Positions 7,716 to 17,663 of a stretch of 56,842 nt of DNA are shown here, piece by piece. A program made the position numbers and the translations under genes. A model generated the notes under the pieces. That model made no database searches. It was not told the DNA's origin and saw nothing but the letters and a program-made list of their open reading frames with translations. Position 1 is the first letter of the stretch. Each line of letters begins with the position of its first letter. This DNA comes from Bacteroidales bacterium (GTDB taxonomy: Bacteria > Bacteroidota > Bacteroidia > Bacteroidales > UBA932). The stretch spans positions 1 through 56,842 of the forward strand of contig JAFTMS010000030.1 in the NCBI GenBank assembly GCA_017452265.1. The letters are read 5' to 3'.

Positions 7716-8420
7716 ATGAGCTATTATTCATACGATAACGGCAGCCGTGGCGGCTTCATGAGCAATGTTCCCCCGGCGGTAAAGAACATAATAATCATCA
7801 ATGTCTGCGTGATGATCATGACGGCATTGAACGAGAACTTCATGTACGAGAAGTTCGCCCTCTTCTATCCGACATCTCCGTTCTTCCATTGGTGGCAGCC
7901 TGTCACCCACATGTTCATGCACGGCGGATTCTGGCATCTCTTCTTCAATATGTACACCCTGTACATATTCGGAACGGTGCTGGAGCGCGTATGGGGCACG
8001 AAGAAGTTCCTCCTGTTCTATTTCGTGACGGGTCTTGGTGCAGCGCTGATTCATACAGGTGTGGAATGGATACAGATGCAGGGATGGATGTCGCAGGTGG
8101 CGGAAGGCTCGATGGCCGCACAGGCTTCGATCCACGCTCTGAAGATGACTCCGACTGTCGGAGCTTCCGGTGCCATATACGGCCTTCTGATGGGCTATGC
8201 AATGCTTTATCCTGATTCCGTCATGACGCTCATCTTCCCTCCTGTATCGATGAAGGCCAAGTGGTTCGTCCTCATATTCGCCGGCATCGAGCTCCTGACC
8301 GGAGTGACTGGCGCGGGTGGCGGAATCGCACATTTCGCACATCTCGGAGGCCTGATTTTCGGTTTCCTCCTGATAATGTACTGGAAGAAAAGACATACGC
8401 TGTACAGCAGATACGACTGA
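7716..8420 (+). CDS. rhomboid family intramembrane serine protease
   Basis: A 234-residue polytopic protein that cleaves transmembrane substrates inside the inner membrane. Catalytic Ser151 lies in GASG (149-152) and His209 in HFAHLGG. The oxyanion-helping HxxxN motif is HLFFN (74-78), and WR-like loop residues (RVWGTKK, 91-97) precede the third helix. About six hydrophobic segments are visible. It starts 1 base after the mutL stop and its stop overlaps the next start (TGATG), so translation is coupled. Substrates are unknown. Confidence 0.92.
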   Translation: MSYYSYDNGSRGGFMSNVPPAVKNIIIINVCVMIMTALNENFMYEKFALFYPTSPFFHWWQPVTHMFMHGGFWHLFFNMYTLYIFGTVLERVWGTKKFLLFYFVTGLGAALIHTGVEWIQMQGWMSQVAEGSMAAQASIHALKMTPTVGASGAIYGLLMGYAMLYPDSVMTLIFPPVSMKAKWFVLIFAGIELLTGVTGAGGGIAHFAHLGGLIFGFLLIMYWKKRHTLYSRYD

Positions 8421-9541
8421 TGGCAAGGAAAAGGAAGACAGCGCATAAAGACGGAAAGAAGAAGAATCTCCTTTTCGGAATCACGTCCAGAGTGCTCATG
8501 CTCATAGTGGCTGCGCTTCTGGTGCTGTCTTATATGTCCATAGTCGTGAATCCGGCCAAGGTGTGGTTGATCTCCCTCGTGGGAATCATGTTCGTGCCAC
8601 TGTCGCTGCTTAACCTTTTCCTTCTGCTCTGGGCCTTGAAACGCCGTTCTAAATCCATCCTCATACCGCTCCTCGCCCTTCTGCCTGCCTTCTTCTTTGT
8701 AGGAAGGTACGTGCAGTTCGAGTCGGAGGAAGAGCGTCTTGAACGGGAGGCCTATGAGGGAAATCCGTTGAGAATCATGTCATACAACGTCGGACGTTTC
8801 GCGCTTCACGACACAGGTGCAGGCATAGACAGCAGTTCGGAATGTGCGGATTCCGTATTCAGCTATATCCGTTCGCAGAATCCTGACATCGTGTGCCTTC
8901 AGGAGGTGCATGTGGACGATGTGGACAAGGTGAAGAGCTATCTGCAGCGCAAGATGAACGGGTATCAGGCTGAGTATTACCTCTTTCCGACGAGAAAGGG
9001 AGCCTTCGGCAATGTCACGTTGAGCCGTATTCCCGTGGTGGGAAAGGGAAAGATAAAGTTCGAGGAAAGTGCGAATCTGGCGATATATACGGACTACAGG
9101 CACGAGGGCCGCAGCTTCCGTGTATATAACTGTCATTTCGAGAGTTACGGCATATCCTTCTACGGCATCGTCAGGGCTCTCATCAACCGTGAGGACAATG
9201 TGCTTTCAGATACGGGCACGAAGATGAAGAGGTCGATCACGAGACGCCCCAAGCAGGTGGATCAGGTATTTTCAGATATTGAGAACTGCCCGACGGAGGC
9301 GTTTGTGTGCGGCGACTTCAACGATAATCCGATGTCATATACATATTTCCGAATGACTCGTGGAAGAAAGGATGCGTTCGTGGATGCAGGAAGGGGCTTC
9401 GGGGCGACATATGCCCGTCTGTGGCCGATGCTGAGGATAGACTACGTCCTCTTCCCGGAGCGCTGCAGGGCCATATCCCACGAAATTCCGCGCCTGCCGT
9501 ATTCCGACCATTATCCGGTGGTGACGGAAGTTGAATTATAG
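8420..9541 (+). CDS. membrane-anchored endonuclease/exonuclease/phosphatase-fold protein
   Basis: A 373-residue protein. The start at 8420 overlaps the rhomboid stop and gives MARKRKTAHKDGKKKN, a basic cap before three hydrophobic helices (about 22-41, 48-72 and 79-96). The longer in-frame start at 8261 lies inside the rhomboid gene and is rejected. The C-terminal domain (about 115-373) has EEP superfamily motifs: MSYNVGRF, CLQEVH, CGDFNDNP and YSDHYPV. These are the metal-binding and catalytic Asn, Glu, Asp and His positions of a phosphodiesterase. Bacteroidota homologues of this layout are common. The active site probably faces the periplasm. Substrate (nucleic acid, sphingolipid or phosphoinositide-like) is unknown. 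Confidence 0.88.
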   Translation: MARKRKTAHKDGKKKNLLFGITSRVLMLIVAALLVLSYMSIVVNPAKVWLISLVGIMFVPLSLLNLFLLLWALKRRSKSILIPLLALLPAFFFVGRYVQFESEEERLEREAYEGNPLRIMSYNVGRFALHDTGAGIDSSSECADSVFSYIRSQNPDIVCLQEVHVDDVDKVKSYLQRKMNGYQAEYYLFPTRKGAFGNVTLSRIPVVGKGKIKFEESANLAIYTDYRHEGRSFRVYNCHFESYGISFYGIVRALINREDNVLSDTGTKMKRSITRRPKQVDQVFSDIENCPTEAFVCGDFNDNPMSYTYFRMTRGRKDAFVDAGRGFGATYARLWPMLRIDYVLFPERCRAISHEIPRLPYSDHYPVVTEVEL

Positions 9542-9549
9542 ATATAAAA

Positions 9550-9582
9550 AAAGCTGCCGAATCCATAGGACCAGGCAGCTTT
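9550..9582. terminator. bidirectional terminator between convergent genes
   Basis: AAAGCTGCC (9550-9558) pairs perfectly with GGCAGCTTT (9574-9582). An A-run precedes it and a T-rich stretch follows, so it can end transcription from both the EEP gene and the fimbrillin-like gene. Confidence 0.8.
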
Positions 9583-9603
9583 ATCGTTTATGACAGGCTC
9601 GGC

Positions 9604-10539
9604 TTACTCTTCAGCAGGGGTTGCGCTGAACTCTATTGCAGGCCATGTGTAAATAAGTTCCTCAACACCGTCACCATCCATGTCATAAGTGAAGCTGTTG
9701 CACTTGTATTCCTCATTCACATATGTGGAATTGTCGTCAAGAGTTATTTCCACCTTGAATGTGGTGGCGTGGGCATCATCCTCGCTCAGAACAGAAACGA
9801 ACTCAAATGCGCTTGCGCTGATGAAATAGGTCTTTGCCAGAACAGCATCCATGGCAATCTCGATAGAATTGACCGGCTCACCTGTGATTTCACCTGTCGT
9901 GAGATCATATGTGGCATTCTTATAAGCCATTGTCTTGTCGCATGAGATGACAACCTTCTTAACCTTCTTGCCTACTACAACATCATCGGTCGGCTGGAAT
10001 GAAATACCGCCTTCGATGCTGTAAAGGGTGGCGTCAGAGGCGAAATCAAGGCTCACTGCTACCGAAGAATACTCTGAAACGGAAGTCTTTGCTACAGCGA
10101 ATTGAGCCGTTTTGGTCTTGGCCTGAGTCATCATGCCGGCAAAATCTGTACCGGCATATGGATCATACTCATAAGTCTCCTGAACCGTGTAATCTACCGG
10201 AATCTTTGTGTAGTCAGTAACCTCCGCAGAATACGGATAGTATGCGTAGATCATATGCTCGCCCTGCTTGAAGCCTGCCTTCTCGCCTTTGGCATTGAGG
10301 GCTACGCTTTCTTCTACATCAAACGATGCAGGGACATATGCGAGGTTGGACTGAGCCACTCCGTCAGAAGTCACGAAGATGCCGATTTCGTCACCTTCTG
10401 CCCATGCGCCCTGAGCGCTGCTTCCATAAAGTGTCAGGTCGCCGACAATCGGAAAGTCAACGATTTCCGGCTCGTTGTCACATGCTGCAGCTGCCGCTAT
10501 CGTCAGCGCTGCGCAAACAAGATAATTTAGACGTCTCAT
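9604..10539 (-). CDS. fimbrillin-family-like lipoprotein
   Basis: A 311-residue exported protein. The signal MRRLNYLVCAALTIAAAAAC has lipobox Cys20. The N-terminal region carries the fimbrillin-type signature WAEGDEIGIFVTSDG, followed by NLAYVPASFD and YAYYPYS, which resembles Mfa/FimA-like beta-sandwich domains of Bacteroidota surface pili and adhesins. It is last in the ten-gene leftward run, 48 bases after the PKD-like gene, and ends at a strong terminator. It could be a pilus subunit or the accessory surface lipoprotein of the adjacent SusCD locus. Context favours the second. Confidence 0.7.
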   Translation of the reverse strand: MRRLNYLVCAALTIAAAAACDNEPEIVDFPIVGDLTLYGSSAQGAWAEGDEIGIFVTSDGVAQSNLAYVPASFDVEESVALNAKGEKAGFKQGEHMIYAYYPYSAEVTDYTKIPVDYTVQETYEYDPYAGTDFAGMMTQAKTKTAQFAVAKTSVSEYSSVAVSLDFASDATLYSIEGGISFQPTDDVVVGKKVKKVVISCDKTMAYKNATYDLTTGEITGEPVNSIEIAMDAVLAKTYFISASAFEFVSVLSEDDAHATTFKVEITLDDNSTYVNEEYKCNSFTYDMDGDGVEELIYTWPAIEFSATPAEE

Positions 10540-10587
10540 TTGTTTTTTGATTTAAGGTTAAACATTAAGCTTAAGATATTCATAGGT

Positions 10588-12237
10588 TTAGAACTCTCCT
10601 TGATAATTCGTGGCCCATATCATATCCTTGATGTCCCCGAAACCTGAAATGGTCTTGAGCTCAAGGTCAGGTGCCGTGCCTTCGAAAAGACGTACCATCT
10701 TGGATTCTGCCACATCCAGCACGCTGACCGTTCCTCCTTCCTGTGCCACGGCAAGCCTGAAGTTCGGCGCAGTGCTGTTAGCTCCATAGCTGCTGAACGG
10801 ACATGCCAGAGGGCTCGGACAGAGACCTGTGATCTTGGACGAGGCTTCGTATGCCAGGACATGTGATCCGGTCTCCATGCTGTATACATACAGTTTCCTG
10901 TCACCGTCAGTGAAGTAGAAGAAAGGGTTCTTGACAAAGTCGGTGGACATCTGTATCACGCTTTTCGGAGAAAGAAGCGAAGCTCCCGAGAAAGGAACCA
11001 TCGTATTCTCCGTGATGACATGGTTGTTTGCGGATATAGGGTCGACGGTGAAGCGGTACAGCTGTACATTTCCGGAGCCTCCGAGGTCAAGCAGCGACAC
11101 GTATTCCGGATATATATGGAAACCGCCCGATGCTGTCGTTCCGGAATGCTCATATGCTCCGATTGCAAGACATCGGGTTCCGTTCCCGAGACTGTTCACA
11201 GGTGGTACACCGGCATCGAAACTTCCGTTCTGGTCATAATAATCAAGGTAGACGACCTTTGGGGCATAGGCATCGTAAGTGTCGCCGTAACCTCCTGATA
11301 TGAAGGCAAGGAAACGTGAATTCTGCTCATCGAACATCAGTGCGATTTCGTCGTCCGGTACATTGTAGGTCACATTCTGAAAGCCGTTGAAGCATGTTAT
11401 CCTGGCTCCGCCTTCAAAAGCGTATGGCGTCGACGAATATGTCCCGTAGTAAGGGATGCCTTCGTTCTCGTGGCTCATGCAGCGCAGATAGACATTGCCT
11501 TCCTCTGTGGCGATGAGGTAGAACTTGCCCTTCCACGCGAAGCCTGTCATCGTGAAGTCCTCTTCCGGCTCGGTTCCTGAGGCAAACTCGTCCCGCATCC
11601 ACTTGTCCTTCATGAAATTATCCCCGTCAAGCGTCACTGTGCCGCTCTTCTGATTCACGATAAGCTTCGACAGTCCGGAGATGTATACGTCCGGAATGGA
11701 ATAAAGCACATAATAGCGGTGCAGGCTTTTCGGTCCGCTGCCGAGGCCGCCGTCAATCATGTCTTCCAGCTCATGCTGTGCAAATAGGGCGACAGGGCTG
11801 ATGAACGACAGGCTTGAGGATTCCTCATCTCTTTCGCTGAGTACGATCCAGCCCCAGCCGAAGGAACTTTTGGCGGTGCTCCTGTAGACGTCGCTTATGT
11901 ATGTCTCTCCGGTTTCGCGGTGTACGACCTTGAGCACGATGGAGAAGCTTCCGGTCTGGGACACCACGTACTTCGTCCTGTATCCGCTTGCGATGGGTTC
12001 ACCGTTGGCAAACCATGTGATTTCGAATGTGGCGTCAATGTCGTCCTCATTCTCGAACGGAATCGAAAAGGATATAGGAGCGACCAGTTCCACTTCTTCT
12101 CCGGCAGTCCATTCGTAGCCGGAAACCATGTCCTGGAAGGTTACCTTGTTGGTTGTCCTGTATTCATACTGGCTCTTGTCCTCTATGCACGAGGCGAAGA
12201 GCAGGAGCAGGGGAAATATGTATATAAGCCGTTTCAT
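10588..12237 (-). CDS. PKD-like family surface lipoprotein
   Basis: A 549-residue protein with the start at 12237 (MKRLIYIFPLLLLFASC, lipobox Cys17). The in-frame extension to 12468 has no export signal and overlaps the upstream gene, so it is rejected. Residues about 30-130 look like a PKD-type beta domain (ITWFANGEPI, VLKVVHRETGETYIS). The remaining 400 residues read as repeated beta strands with KFYLIATEEGNVYL, RKLYVYSME and GGTVSVLDV, suggestive of a propeller. It starts 2 bases after the DUF4843 gene. In Bacteroidota SusC-SusD-DUF4843-PKD-like clusters recur, so it is probably an outer-surface binding partner of this SusCD pair. Ligand unknown. Confidence 0.75.
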   Translation of the reverse strand: MKRLIYIFPLLLLFASCIEDKSQYEYRTTNKVTFQDMVSGYEWTAGEEVELVAPISFSIPFENEDDIDATFEITWFANGEPIASGYRTKYVVSQTGSFSIVLKVVHRETGETYISDVYRSTAKSSFGWGWIVLSERDEESSSLSFISPVALFAQHELEDMIDGGLGSGPKSLHRYYVLYSIPDVYISGLSKLIVNQKSGTVTLDGDNFMKDKWMRDEFASGTEPEEDFTMTGFAWKGKFYLIATEEGNVYLRCMSHENEGIPYYGTYSSTPYAFEGGARITCFNGFQNVTYNVPDDEIALMFDEQNSRFLAFISGGYGDTYDAYAPKVVYLDYYDQNGSFDAGVPPVNSLGNGTRCLAIGAYEHSGTTASGGFHIYPEYVSLLDLGGSGNVQLYRFTVDPISANNHVITENTMVPFSGASLLSPKSVIQMSTDFVKNPFFYFTDGDRKLYVYSMETGSHVLAYEASSKITGLCPSPLACPFSSYGANSTAPNFRLAVAQEGGTVSVLDVAESKMVRLFEGTAPDLELKTISGFGDIKDMIWATNYQGEF

Positions 12238-12239
12238 GA

Positions 12240-12968
12240 TCAGTCTGGTATGGTGTCGTAGAGTGGAGTTGTCCCGTCGGTGTCGTAATAGCGGTGATTT
12301 CCTTCTTCCCACTGCCTCTTCCACCATGCCTTGAAGGCGAGGGCCTCGTCCTTGAATGTTATACTCGTATATTCGTCGAGATTCCTGAGAATCTTTCCGA
12401 GGTAGATGTTGAGCAGTCTGTATTTCATGGCTGAATAGGGGCCGAGGGCCTGCGTCGTGCCCCACCATGAAGGTTCGTCGGTAATCCTGTCGAAGATATG
12501 CAGGGTAACCGTGCTGTAGGAGGACGGGCCGACCACATGTGCGTCACCGGCGCTGTCAAGCCTCAACCGGAGGCTGTAATCCGTGGCAAGCAGCTCTTCC
12601 TTTCGGTTTACGCGGACCCAGAGTGTGTCCACATGGTGGCCGGCACGGAATGTGGCGTATCCCGGGTCTTCATAATCGGAGGATATGGCGGTGGTCCCTT
12701 CCGCAACGACGCTGACTTCACAGCGGAAGTCTTCGGTCGGAAGGTAGCCCCACAGGGTAAGTTCCACAGGAACAAGGACGCTTGTCTCTGCGGTGGTCAC
12801 GCCGTCAAGCGCGAAATTGTATGATGTCACGGCCACATCATCCGCGCCCGGAGTGAAGTGGACGTAATCTTCGCCGTGATAGACGTCAAGAGTGTCTTCC
12901 TTGCAGGAGGCGAGAGATGCGGCAAGGACAAGGAAGATGATGGCTTCATATGTGTGTTTCATAGTCAT
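12240..12968 (-). CDS. DUF4843 domain lipoprotein
   Basis: A 242-residue lipoprotein (MTMKHTYEAIIFLVLAASLASC, lipobox Cys22; Met3 at 12962 is an alternative start). The body shows the DUF4843 pattern: early YHGEDYVHFTP, a beta-sandwich middle, and a C-terminal SAMKYRLLNIYLGK stretch typical of this family. It sits between susD and the PKD-like gene, the usual order, and is presumably a surface accessory of the SusC/SusD importer. The biochemical role is unknown. Confidence 0.8.
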   Translation of the reverse strand: MTMKHTYEAIIFLVLAASLASCKEDTLDVYHGEDYVHFTPGADDVAVTSYNFALDGVTTAETSVLVPVELTLWGYLPTEDFRCEVSVVAEGTTAISSDYEDPGYATFRAGHHVDTLWVRVNRKEELLATDYSLRLRLDSAGDAHVVGPSSYSTVTLHIFDRITDEPSWWGTTQALGPYSAMKYRLLNIYLGKILRNLDEYTSITFKDEALAFKAWWKRQWEEGNHRYYDTDGTTPLYDTIPD

Positions 12969-12983
12969 GATGGTCTGGTTGCA

Positions 12984-14537
12984 TTAAAATGGACTTTCGC
13001 TTGTCGGAACCGGAAGTACGTATCCGGACTGCATCTGCTTTTCCTGGCCGGGTGCCGATGCGCTTGGAGTCGTCTGCCTGTTCATACGTTTGTACATGTA
13101 GAAGACCTGTCCTTCGCACATGAGATCCTTGCGTGCGTCCAGCAGGATCTCCTCCTTCAGCTGCTCCGCCGTCGTCACGGTAAGGGAGAGGTCGCGGAGA
13201 GCTCCTCTGGCCTCCCTGACGGTCTTGAGATAGTTGATGCCGTCACTTATACGTCCCTCGTCGGCTGCTATTTCAGCGAGGATATAGCAGACCTCGCTGA
13301 ATCTGAAAAGAGGCACCATCGGATTCTCGACCGTCGCCACGACGGTTTCGGCTGACGTGCTGTACTTGCCTGTATAATAGGCCTGGCTGGACGTGTTGCT
13401 CGACAGGATCTGATACTGGATGCGGTAGTCCGAATATATTCCGGTGTTGTCGCTTGAAAACAGTGCCTCTATGTTGGCCAGAGGGTATTTCACCGAATTG
13501 TCGTTACCATATAGCACGGCATCGTATTCTGTCGCAAGATTGCGGTAATATGCTCCCATGAGCACATCGTTGTACATCTTGTAATACCTCACATCCGGCT
13601 GGCAGGTGATGTTCTCGGCGGGAGTGAAGCCTATCCATGCCTCGTCCTTGTAATATGTGTCGTAAAGTTCCCTCGCGGCTGTCTTCGCGTTGGGATAGTA
13701 GGCCTGTCCGGCATACATGCAGATGCGTGCCTTCAATGCGAGAAGGGACAGATAGTTCATCCTCCATCCGCGGTACCAGAAGAATTCGCCCATCTCGTCA
13801 AGATGGATGCGGGAGTCGTAGCGGTATCTTGCGCTCCATTCCGTTGATGAACCGCTTGCCAGGGTGGCATGCATGGCCTCAGGATGAAATTCCGTATCGA
13901 AATGTTTCAGGAGCGGTTCGGCAGTGGCGATGTCCTGAAGGCAGCGCTCGATGAACTGCATCACGGACAGCTTTTCGCCTACAGATGAGGAGAATTCATC
14001 GCGGTAGGGGATGTATGTTCCGGCAGGGGCAGTAGCGGGAGCCGGGGCAAAAAGGCGCAGAAGGTCGAAATGCAGCATGGCACGGAGAGCATATGCCTCC
14101 GCCTTTATCAGACTGCGCTCGTCTTCGCCGTACGCGAATGCACTTTTGTCCGCTTCGTCTATATGCTCGATTATCTTGTTGATGTTGGCTATGACGGAGT
14201 ACTGGGTTTCCCAGACGGTCTGTATCACAGGCTGTGTGCTTGCCGAGTTGTAGATGAAGTCTGCTGCATCCTTGCTCACCTGCATGCTGTTGGCGCCCTG
14301 CTGCGAGTTGTCCGTGAGGTATTCCTGAGCAGCTGCACTCAGAAAGCCCCATGAAAGGTTTTCTCCGTAAAGATCCCGGCTGCCTATCTTCAGATAGACG
14401 CCGTTGAGGGAGTTGCGGAAGCCGTAGCCGGTGGCGAAGAGGTCGTCCTCATCTATGGCGTTTTCCGGCGTTATGTCGAGCCAGCCGCACGATACGGCCA
14501 GCAGTGAGGTCATAAATATAAGAATTTTTCGTCTCAT
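12984..14537 (-). CDS. RagB/SusD family nutrient-binding lipoprotein (first pair)
   Basis: A 517-residue surface lipoprotein that caps the SusC channel and captures ligand. The signal MRRKILIFMTSLLAVSC gives lipobox Cys17. SusD hallmarks include DLFATGYGFRNSLNGVYLKI near the N-terminus, an early EAYALRAMLHFDLLRLFAPA TPR-like helix, and a C-terminal LLDARKDLMCEGQVFYMYKR segment. It starts 1 base after the susC stop, so the two are translationally linked. Association with DUF4843 and PKD-like genes and absence of glycoside hydrolases do not point to one glycan; peptides are also possible. Confidence 0.92.
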   Translation of the reverse strand: MRRKILIFMTSLLAVSCGWLDITPENAIDEDDLFATGYGFRNSLNGVYLKIGSRDLYGENLSWGFLSAAAQEYLTDNSQQGANSMQVSKDAADFIYNSASTQPVIQTVWETQYSVIANINKIIEHIDEADKSAFAYGEDERSLIKAEAYALRAMLHFDLLRLFAPAPATAPAGTYIPYRDEFSSSVGEKLSVMQFIERCLQDIATAEPLLKHFDTEFHPEAMHATLASGSSTEWSARYRYDSRIHLDEMGEFFWYRGWRMNYLSLLALKARICMYAGQAYYPNAKTAARELYDTYYKDEAWIGFTPAENITCQPDVRYYKMYNDVLMGAYYRNLATEYDAVLYGNDNSVKYPLANIEALFSSDNTGIYSDYRIQYQILSSNTSSQAYYTGKYSTSAETVVATVENPMVPLFRFSEVCYILAEIAADEGRISDGINYLKTVREARGALRDLSLTVTTAEQLKEEILLDARKDLMCEGQVFYMYKRMNRQTTPSASAPGQEKQMQSGYVLPVPTSESPF

Positions 14538-14538
14538 G

Positions 14539-17500
14539 TCAGAATCCTATGTTGATTGAAAGGCTGATTGCACGTGAGTACGGATATGAAAGTCCGCGCT
14601 CACGACGTATGGTCGACAGATAGAATATGTCTTTTGCCGTCAGTGAAAGCTTGCACATGCTTATGTGTGCCTTCTTGAGCACTCCCGGCTTGAAGTCGTA
14701 GCTCAGCGTGACCGAACTGAACTGCAGGGTGTTGTCCTTCTGGACGAAGCGTGATGAGGCGCCCGTGGTGATGTTCCTGTCACGTATGTCCTTCATCGTG
14801 GTCACATCTCCCGGCTTCTGCCAGCGGTCCATGAGCACGCGTCTGTCCACGTTTTCATTGGCAAGATCCACATTCTCGACGTAATCGACGAGAGTGCTGT
14901 TGTAGGCATCTCCTCCGAAGTTGTACAGGAACGATGTGAACACCGACCATTCCCTGAAGGAGGCGGTGAGTCCGAACGAACCCTGTCCGAGCGGTGCCGT
15001 GTCGCCGATGGCCACCCAGTCCTCAGCCGACCATTTGTCGGTCACCTCTCCGTTCGGCTTCATATATATCTCCTTTCCGTTGGAAGGGCTGATGCCGAGT
15101 GACTTCATGCCGGCGATGGCTGTCATTGAGGCTCCTTCATAGTATTTCAGATACGGTTTCGAATATTCGCTTGATGTGGAGGAGGTCGGGTCATAATTGC
15201 TGAAAAGCTTCTCGACCTTCTCATTGTATGCCTTCATGGCCTCTGAAATCTCGACGACGGTGTTCTTGTTGCGCGCGAAGTTTCCGAATACGGACACCAT
15301 CCAGTCCCTGTCCTGATAGAGGCGCACCCTGAGGTCGAGCTCGACACCGAGGTTCCTGACGACACCCATGTTCTCCTTATGTGAGGTGAATCCCGTGGAC
15401 GAAGGAAGGGCGAAGTCGGTTATGAGGTCTACCGTGCGCGCATTGTAGCAGGAAGCCTTCAGGAAGATTCTGTCCCTCCAGAGACCGAACTCGAATCCCA
15501 GATCGAGCTGGTATGTCCTTTCCCACTGCAGGTCCTTGTTTCCCATCTGTGACAGATACACTCCGTATCCGGTCGGGAACCAGTTTCCGGTCTGCAGCTG
15601 ATACAGGTTGCGTGCCGAATATTGGGAGAAGTTTGTCTTTCCGGTCAGTCCGTATGAACCTCGGAGCTTCAGAGTGGAAAGCACGCTGTTCTTCAGGAAT
15701 TCATAGTTGTGGATGTTCACGCCCGCACCGGCTGCCCAGAACATTGACCAGCGTCTGTTCGAGCCGAACTCCGATGAACCGTCGAGACGTCCGGTGAGAT
15801 CGGCGAAATAGATGTTGTCGTAGGCATAGTTGCCGGTAAGAAGGAAGCCCAGCAGGCGGGAACGCTCGTCGTTGCGCGACGGCTTGTCCACGATTTCTGC
15901 CGCATAGTTCGAAGATGTGAGGTCTCCTCCGGGGAAGCCTCTGTAGCTGGCATATTCGGTCTCGTATGTCGTGGCGCGCAGGTTTCCGGAAAGGTTCAGG
16001 TTCAGATAATGCTTCTTTATGCTCCTGTTGTACATGATCTGGAGGGTTCCGTCAAGGATGTTGCTGTCTCCGGAGGTAACGGTCTTGTCTCCGTTGAGGG
16101 ACAGGCTGCCTGTTCCGTATGAAGACGATGCAGGATCCTTGTAAAGTTCGGACTTGTCACGCTTGATTGTCGCCGACAGCTGCAGCCTCATCCTCAGTCC
16201 CTTTGCGATGTCCCAGTTGACGAGAAGGTTGTCCACGATTTCGTTGTAGGAGGACTTGTCGTAACTGTTGTAGTTGTACATCTCGTAGAGCGGGTTGACG
16301 AGCGAACCGTTGTATCCGGTGAAGCTTTCCAGCTGTCTGAGGTAGTTGCCGTCTTCGTCGTACACCCTGAAATATGGCTGCAGATGCGAGTAGTCGCTGA
16401 ATGAGTTGAACGGCAGGTCGCTGCTGCTGCCGAATGTGAATGTCGCCTTGTTCTTTATCTGGAACCGGCCGATGCGGTAGTCTACGTAGAATCCGGCCGA
16501 AGTCACGTTTCTTGAAGACTCCTTCATGACGCCGTTGTTGCCTGTGTAGTTCAGCTCGATTCCCCAGCGCACGTCGTTCTCACCGCCGTCCACATAGACG
16601 GAATGCCTCTGGCTGAATGCGGTGCGCAGTCCGAGGGCAAGCCAGTAGGTGTCGACGCCCTGCAGGATGTTGTTCATACGCTCGTAGTAGCCGTTGGTAT
16701 ATGGGGAAACCGTCGGCATACTGCTGTCATAAAGTCCGGCAAGTCTTTCCGCTTCAAGCTTTTCGGAAGCGGTCATCAGGTTGTAGGACGACAGATCGGG
16801 CATGTCCATGGAAAGGGTGGTGTTGTATTGAAGACGAAGTTTTCCCGCCTCCGGGGCACGGAGTTCCACGACGATGACTCCGTTGGCTGCACGGGAACCG
16901 TACAAGGCCGTTGCGGCGGCGTCCTTCAGGATGTTGATGCTGTGGATACGTGTCGGGTCAAGGTCGTAGATCTTCTCCACATCCACTTCGAAGCCGTCCA
17001 GAATGAAGATAGGGAGGTTCGCGGTACCGGAAAGGGACTGTTTCGAGATGTCCTGCGTGTCAAGGGATGTCCCGCTTATGCTGGTCTGGCCTCGGAGGGT
17101 GATGTCCGGCATGGCGTTCGGATTTGAGCCGGCGGCAATGTTCTGCTGTATGCGGAAGGACGGGTCGAAGGTCTGTATTGCCGATATCATGTTCGTCGGG
17201 TTGGCCATGAGTATCTCGTCCTTCCTGATCTTTGTCGTATTTCCTGAGAAGCCGTCCTTTCTGATGGGGGCAAAGCCTGTGACAATCACATCGTCAAGGC
17301 TTTCTCTGGCTTCGACAAGAGTGACGTCCATCTTTGCGTGGTTCCTGATGCTGATGCTTCTGGTCTCGTATCCGATGAGGGAGAATACGAGCGTACCTCC
17401 GTTTTCAGGCCTTCTGATGGAATAATATCCGTTCTCGTCCGTGATGACGCCGTAGCTTTGGCCGTCAAAGTATATGGCGACACCGACGAGAGGCTCCTCC

Positions 17501-17646
17501 GTGACCCTGTCGGTCACGATACCGGCGACGAAACCGTCATCTTTCTGCTTCTGTGCAGATGCGTTCCCTCCGGTCCATGACAGCAGAAGTACGGCAAATG
17601 CTGTCTTCAGCAGGAGGAATAATCTTTTTTGAATATCAGAATTCAT
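14539..17646 (-). CDS. SusC/RagA family TonB-linked outer-membrane transporter (first pair)
   Basis: A 1035-residue outer-membrane beta-barrel that imports ligand with its SusD lid, powered by TonB. The order is: signal peptide (about 1-31, ending NASA), carboxypeptidase-regulatory-like domain with GVAIYFDGQSYGVITDENG, TonB-box region SLDDVIVTGFAPI, plug with ALYGSRAANGVIVVE, then the barrel ending ISLSINIGF. It begins only 17 bases after the stop of the second MutS-like gene with no recognisable promoter between, so it is probably read through from the ABC/MutS block. The N-terminal half (first 30 residues) lacks the usual clean SusC start MKK but is hydrophobic. Confidence 0.93.
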   Translation of the reverse strand: MNSDIQKRLFLLLKTAFAVLLLSWTGGNASAQKQKDDGFVAGIVTDRVTEEPLVGVAIYFDGQSYGVITDENGYYSIRRPENGGTLVFSLIGYETRSISIRNHAKMDVTLVEARESLDDVIVTGFAPIRKDGFSGNTTKIRKDEILMANPTNMISAIQTFDPSFRIQQNIAAGSNPNAMPDITLRGQTSISGTSLDTQDISKQSLSGTANLPIFILDGFEVDVEKIYDLDPTRIHSINILKDAAATALYGSRAANGVIVVELRAPEAGKLRLQYNTTLSMDMPDLSSYNLMTASEKLEAERLAGLYDSSMPTVSPYTNGYYERMNNILQGVDTYWLALGLRTAFSQRHSVYVDGGENDVRWGIELNYTGNNGVMKESSRNVTSAGFYVDYRIGRFQIKNKATFTFGSSSDLPFNSFSDYSHLQPYFRVYDEDGNYLRQLESFTGYNGSLVNPLYEMYNYNSYDKSSYNEIVDNLLVNWDIAKGLRMRLQLSATIKRDKSELYKDPASSSYGTGSLSLNGDKTVTSGDSNILDGTLQIMYNRSIKKHYLNLNLSGNLRATTYETEYASYRGFPGGDLTSSNYAAEIVDKPSRNDERSRLLGFLLTGNYAYDNIYFADLTGRLDGSSEFGSNRRWSMFWAAGAGVNIHNYEFLKNSVLSTLKLRGSYGLTGKTNFSQYSARNLYQLQTGNWFPTGYGVYLSQMGNKDLQWERTYQLDLGFEFGLWRDRIFLKASCYNARTVDLITDFALPSSTGFTSHKENMGVVRNLGVELDLRVRLYQDRDWMVSVFGNFARNKNTVVEISEAMKAYNEKVEKLFSNYDPTSSTSSEYSKPYLKYYEGASMTAIAGMKSLGISPSNGKEIYMKPNGEVTDKWSAEDWVAIGDTAPLGQGSFGLTASFREWSVFTSFLYNFGGDAYNSTLVDYVENVDLANENVDRRVLMDRWQKPGDVTTMKDIRDRNITTGASSRFVQKDNTLQFSSVTLSYDFKPGVLKKAHISMCKLSLTAKDIFYLSTIRRERGLSYPYSRAISLSINIGF

Positions 17647-17663
17647 GTCTCTTCATGTAAGTC

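Noticed and set aside
12238-12468. 77-codon extension of the PKD-like lipoprotein
   Set aside because: Overlaps the DUF4843 gene, is Arg/His-rich, and would bury the clear lipoprotein signal.
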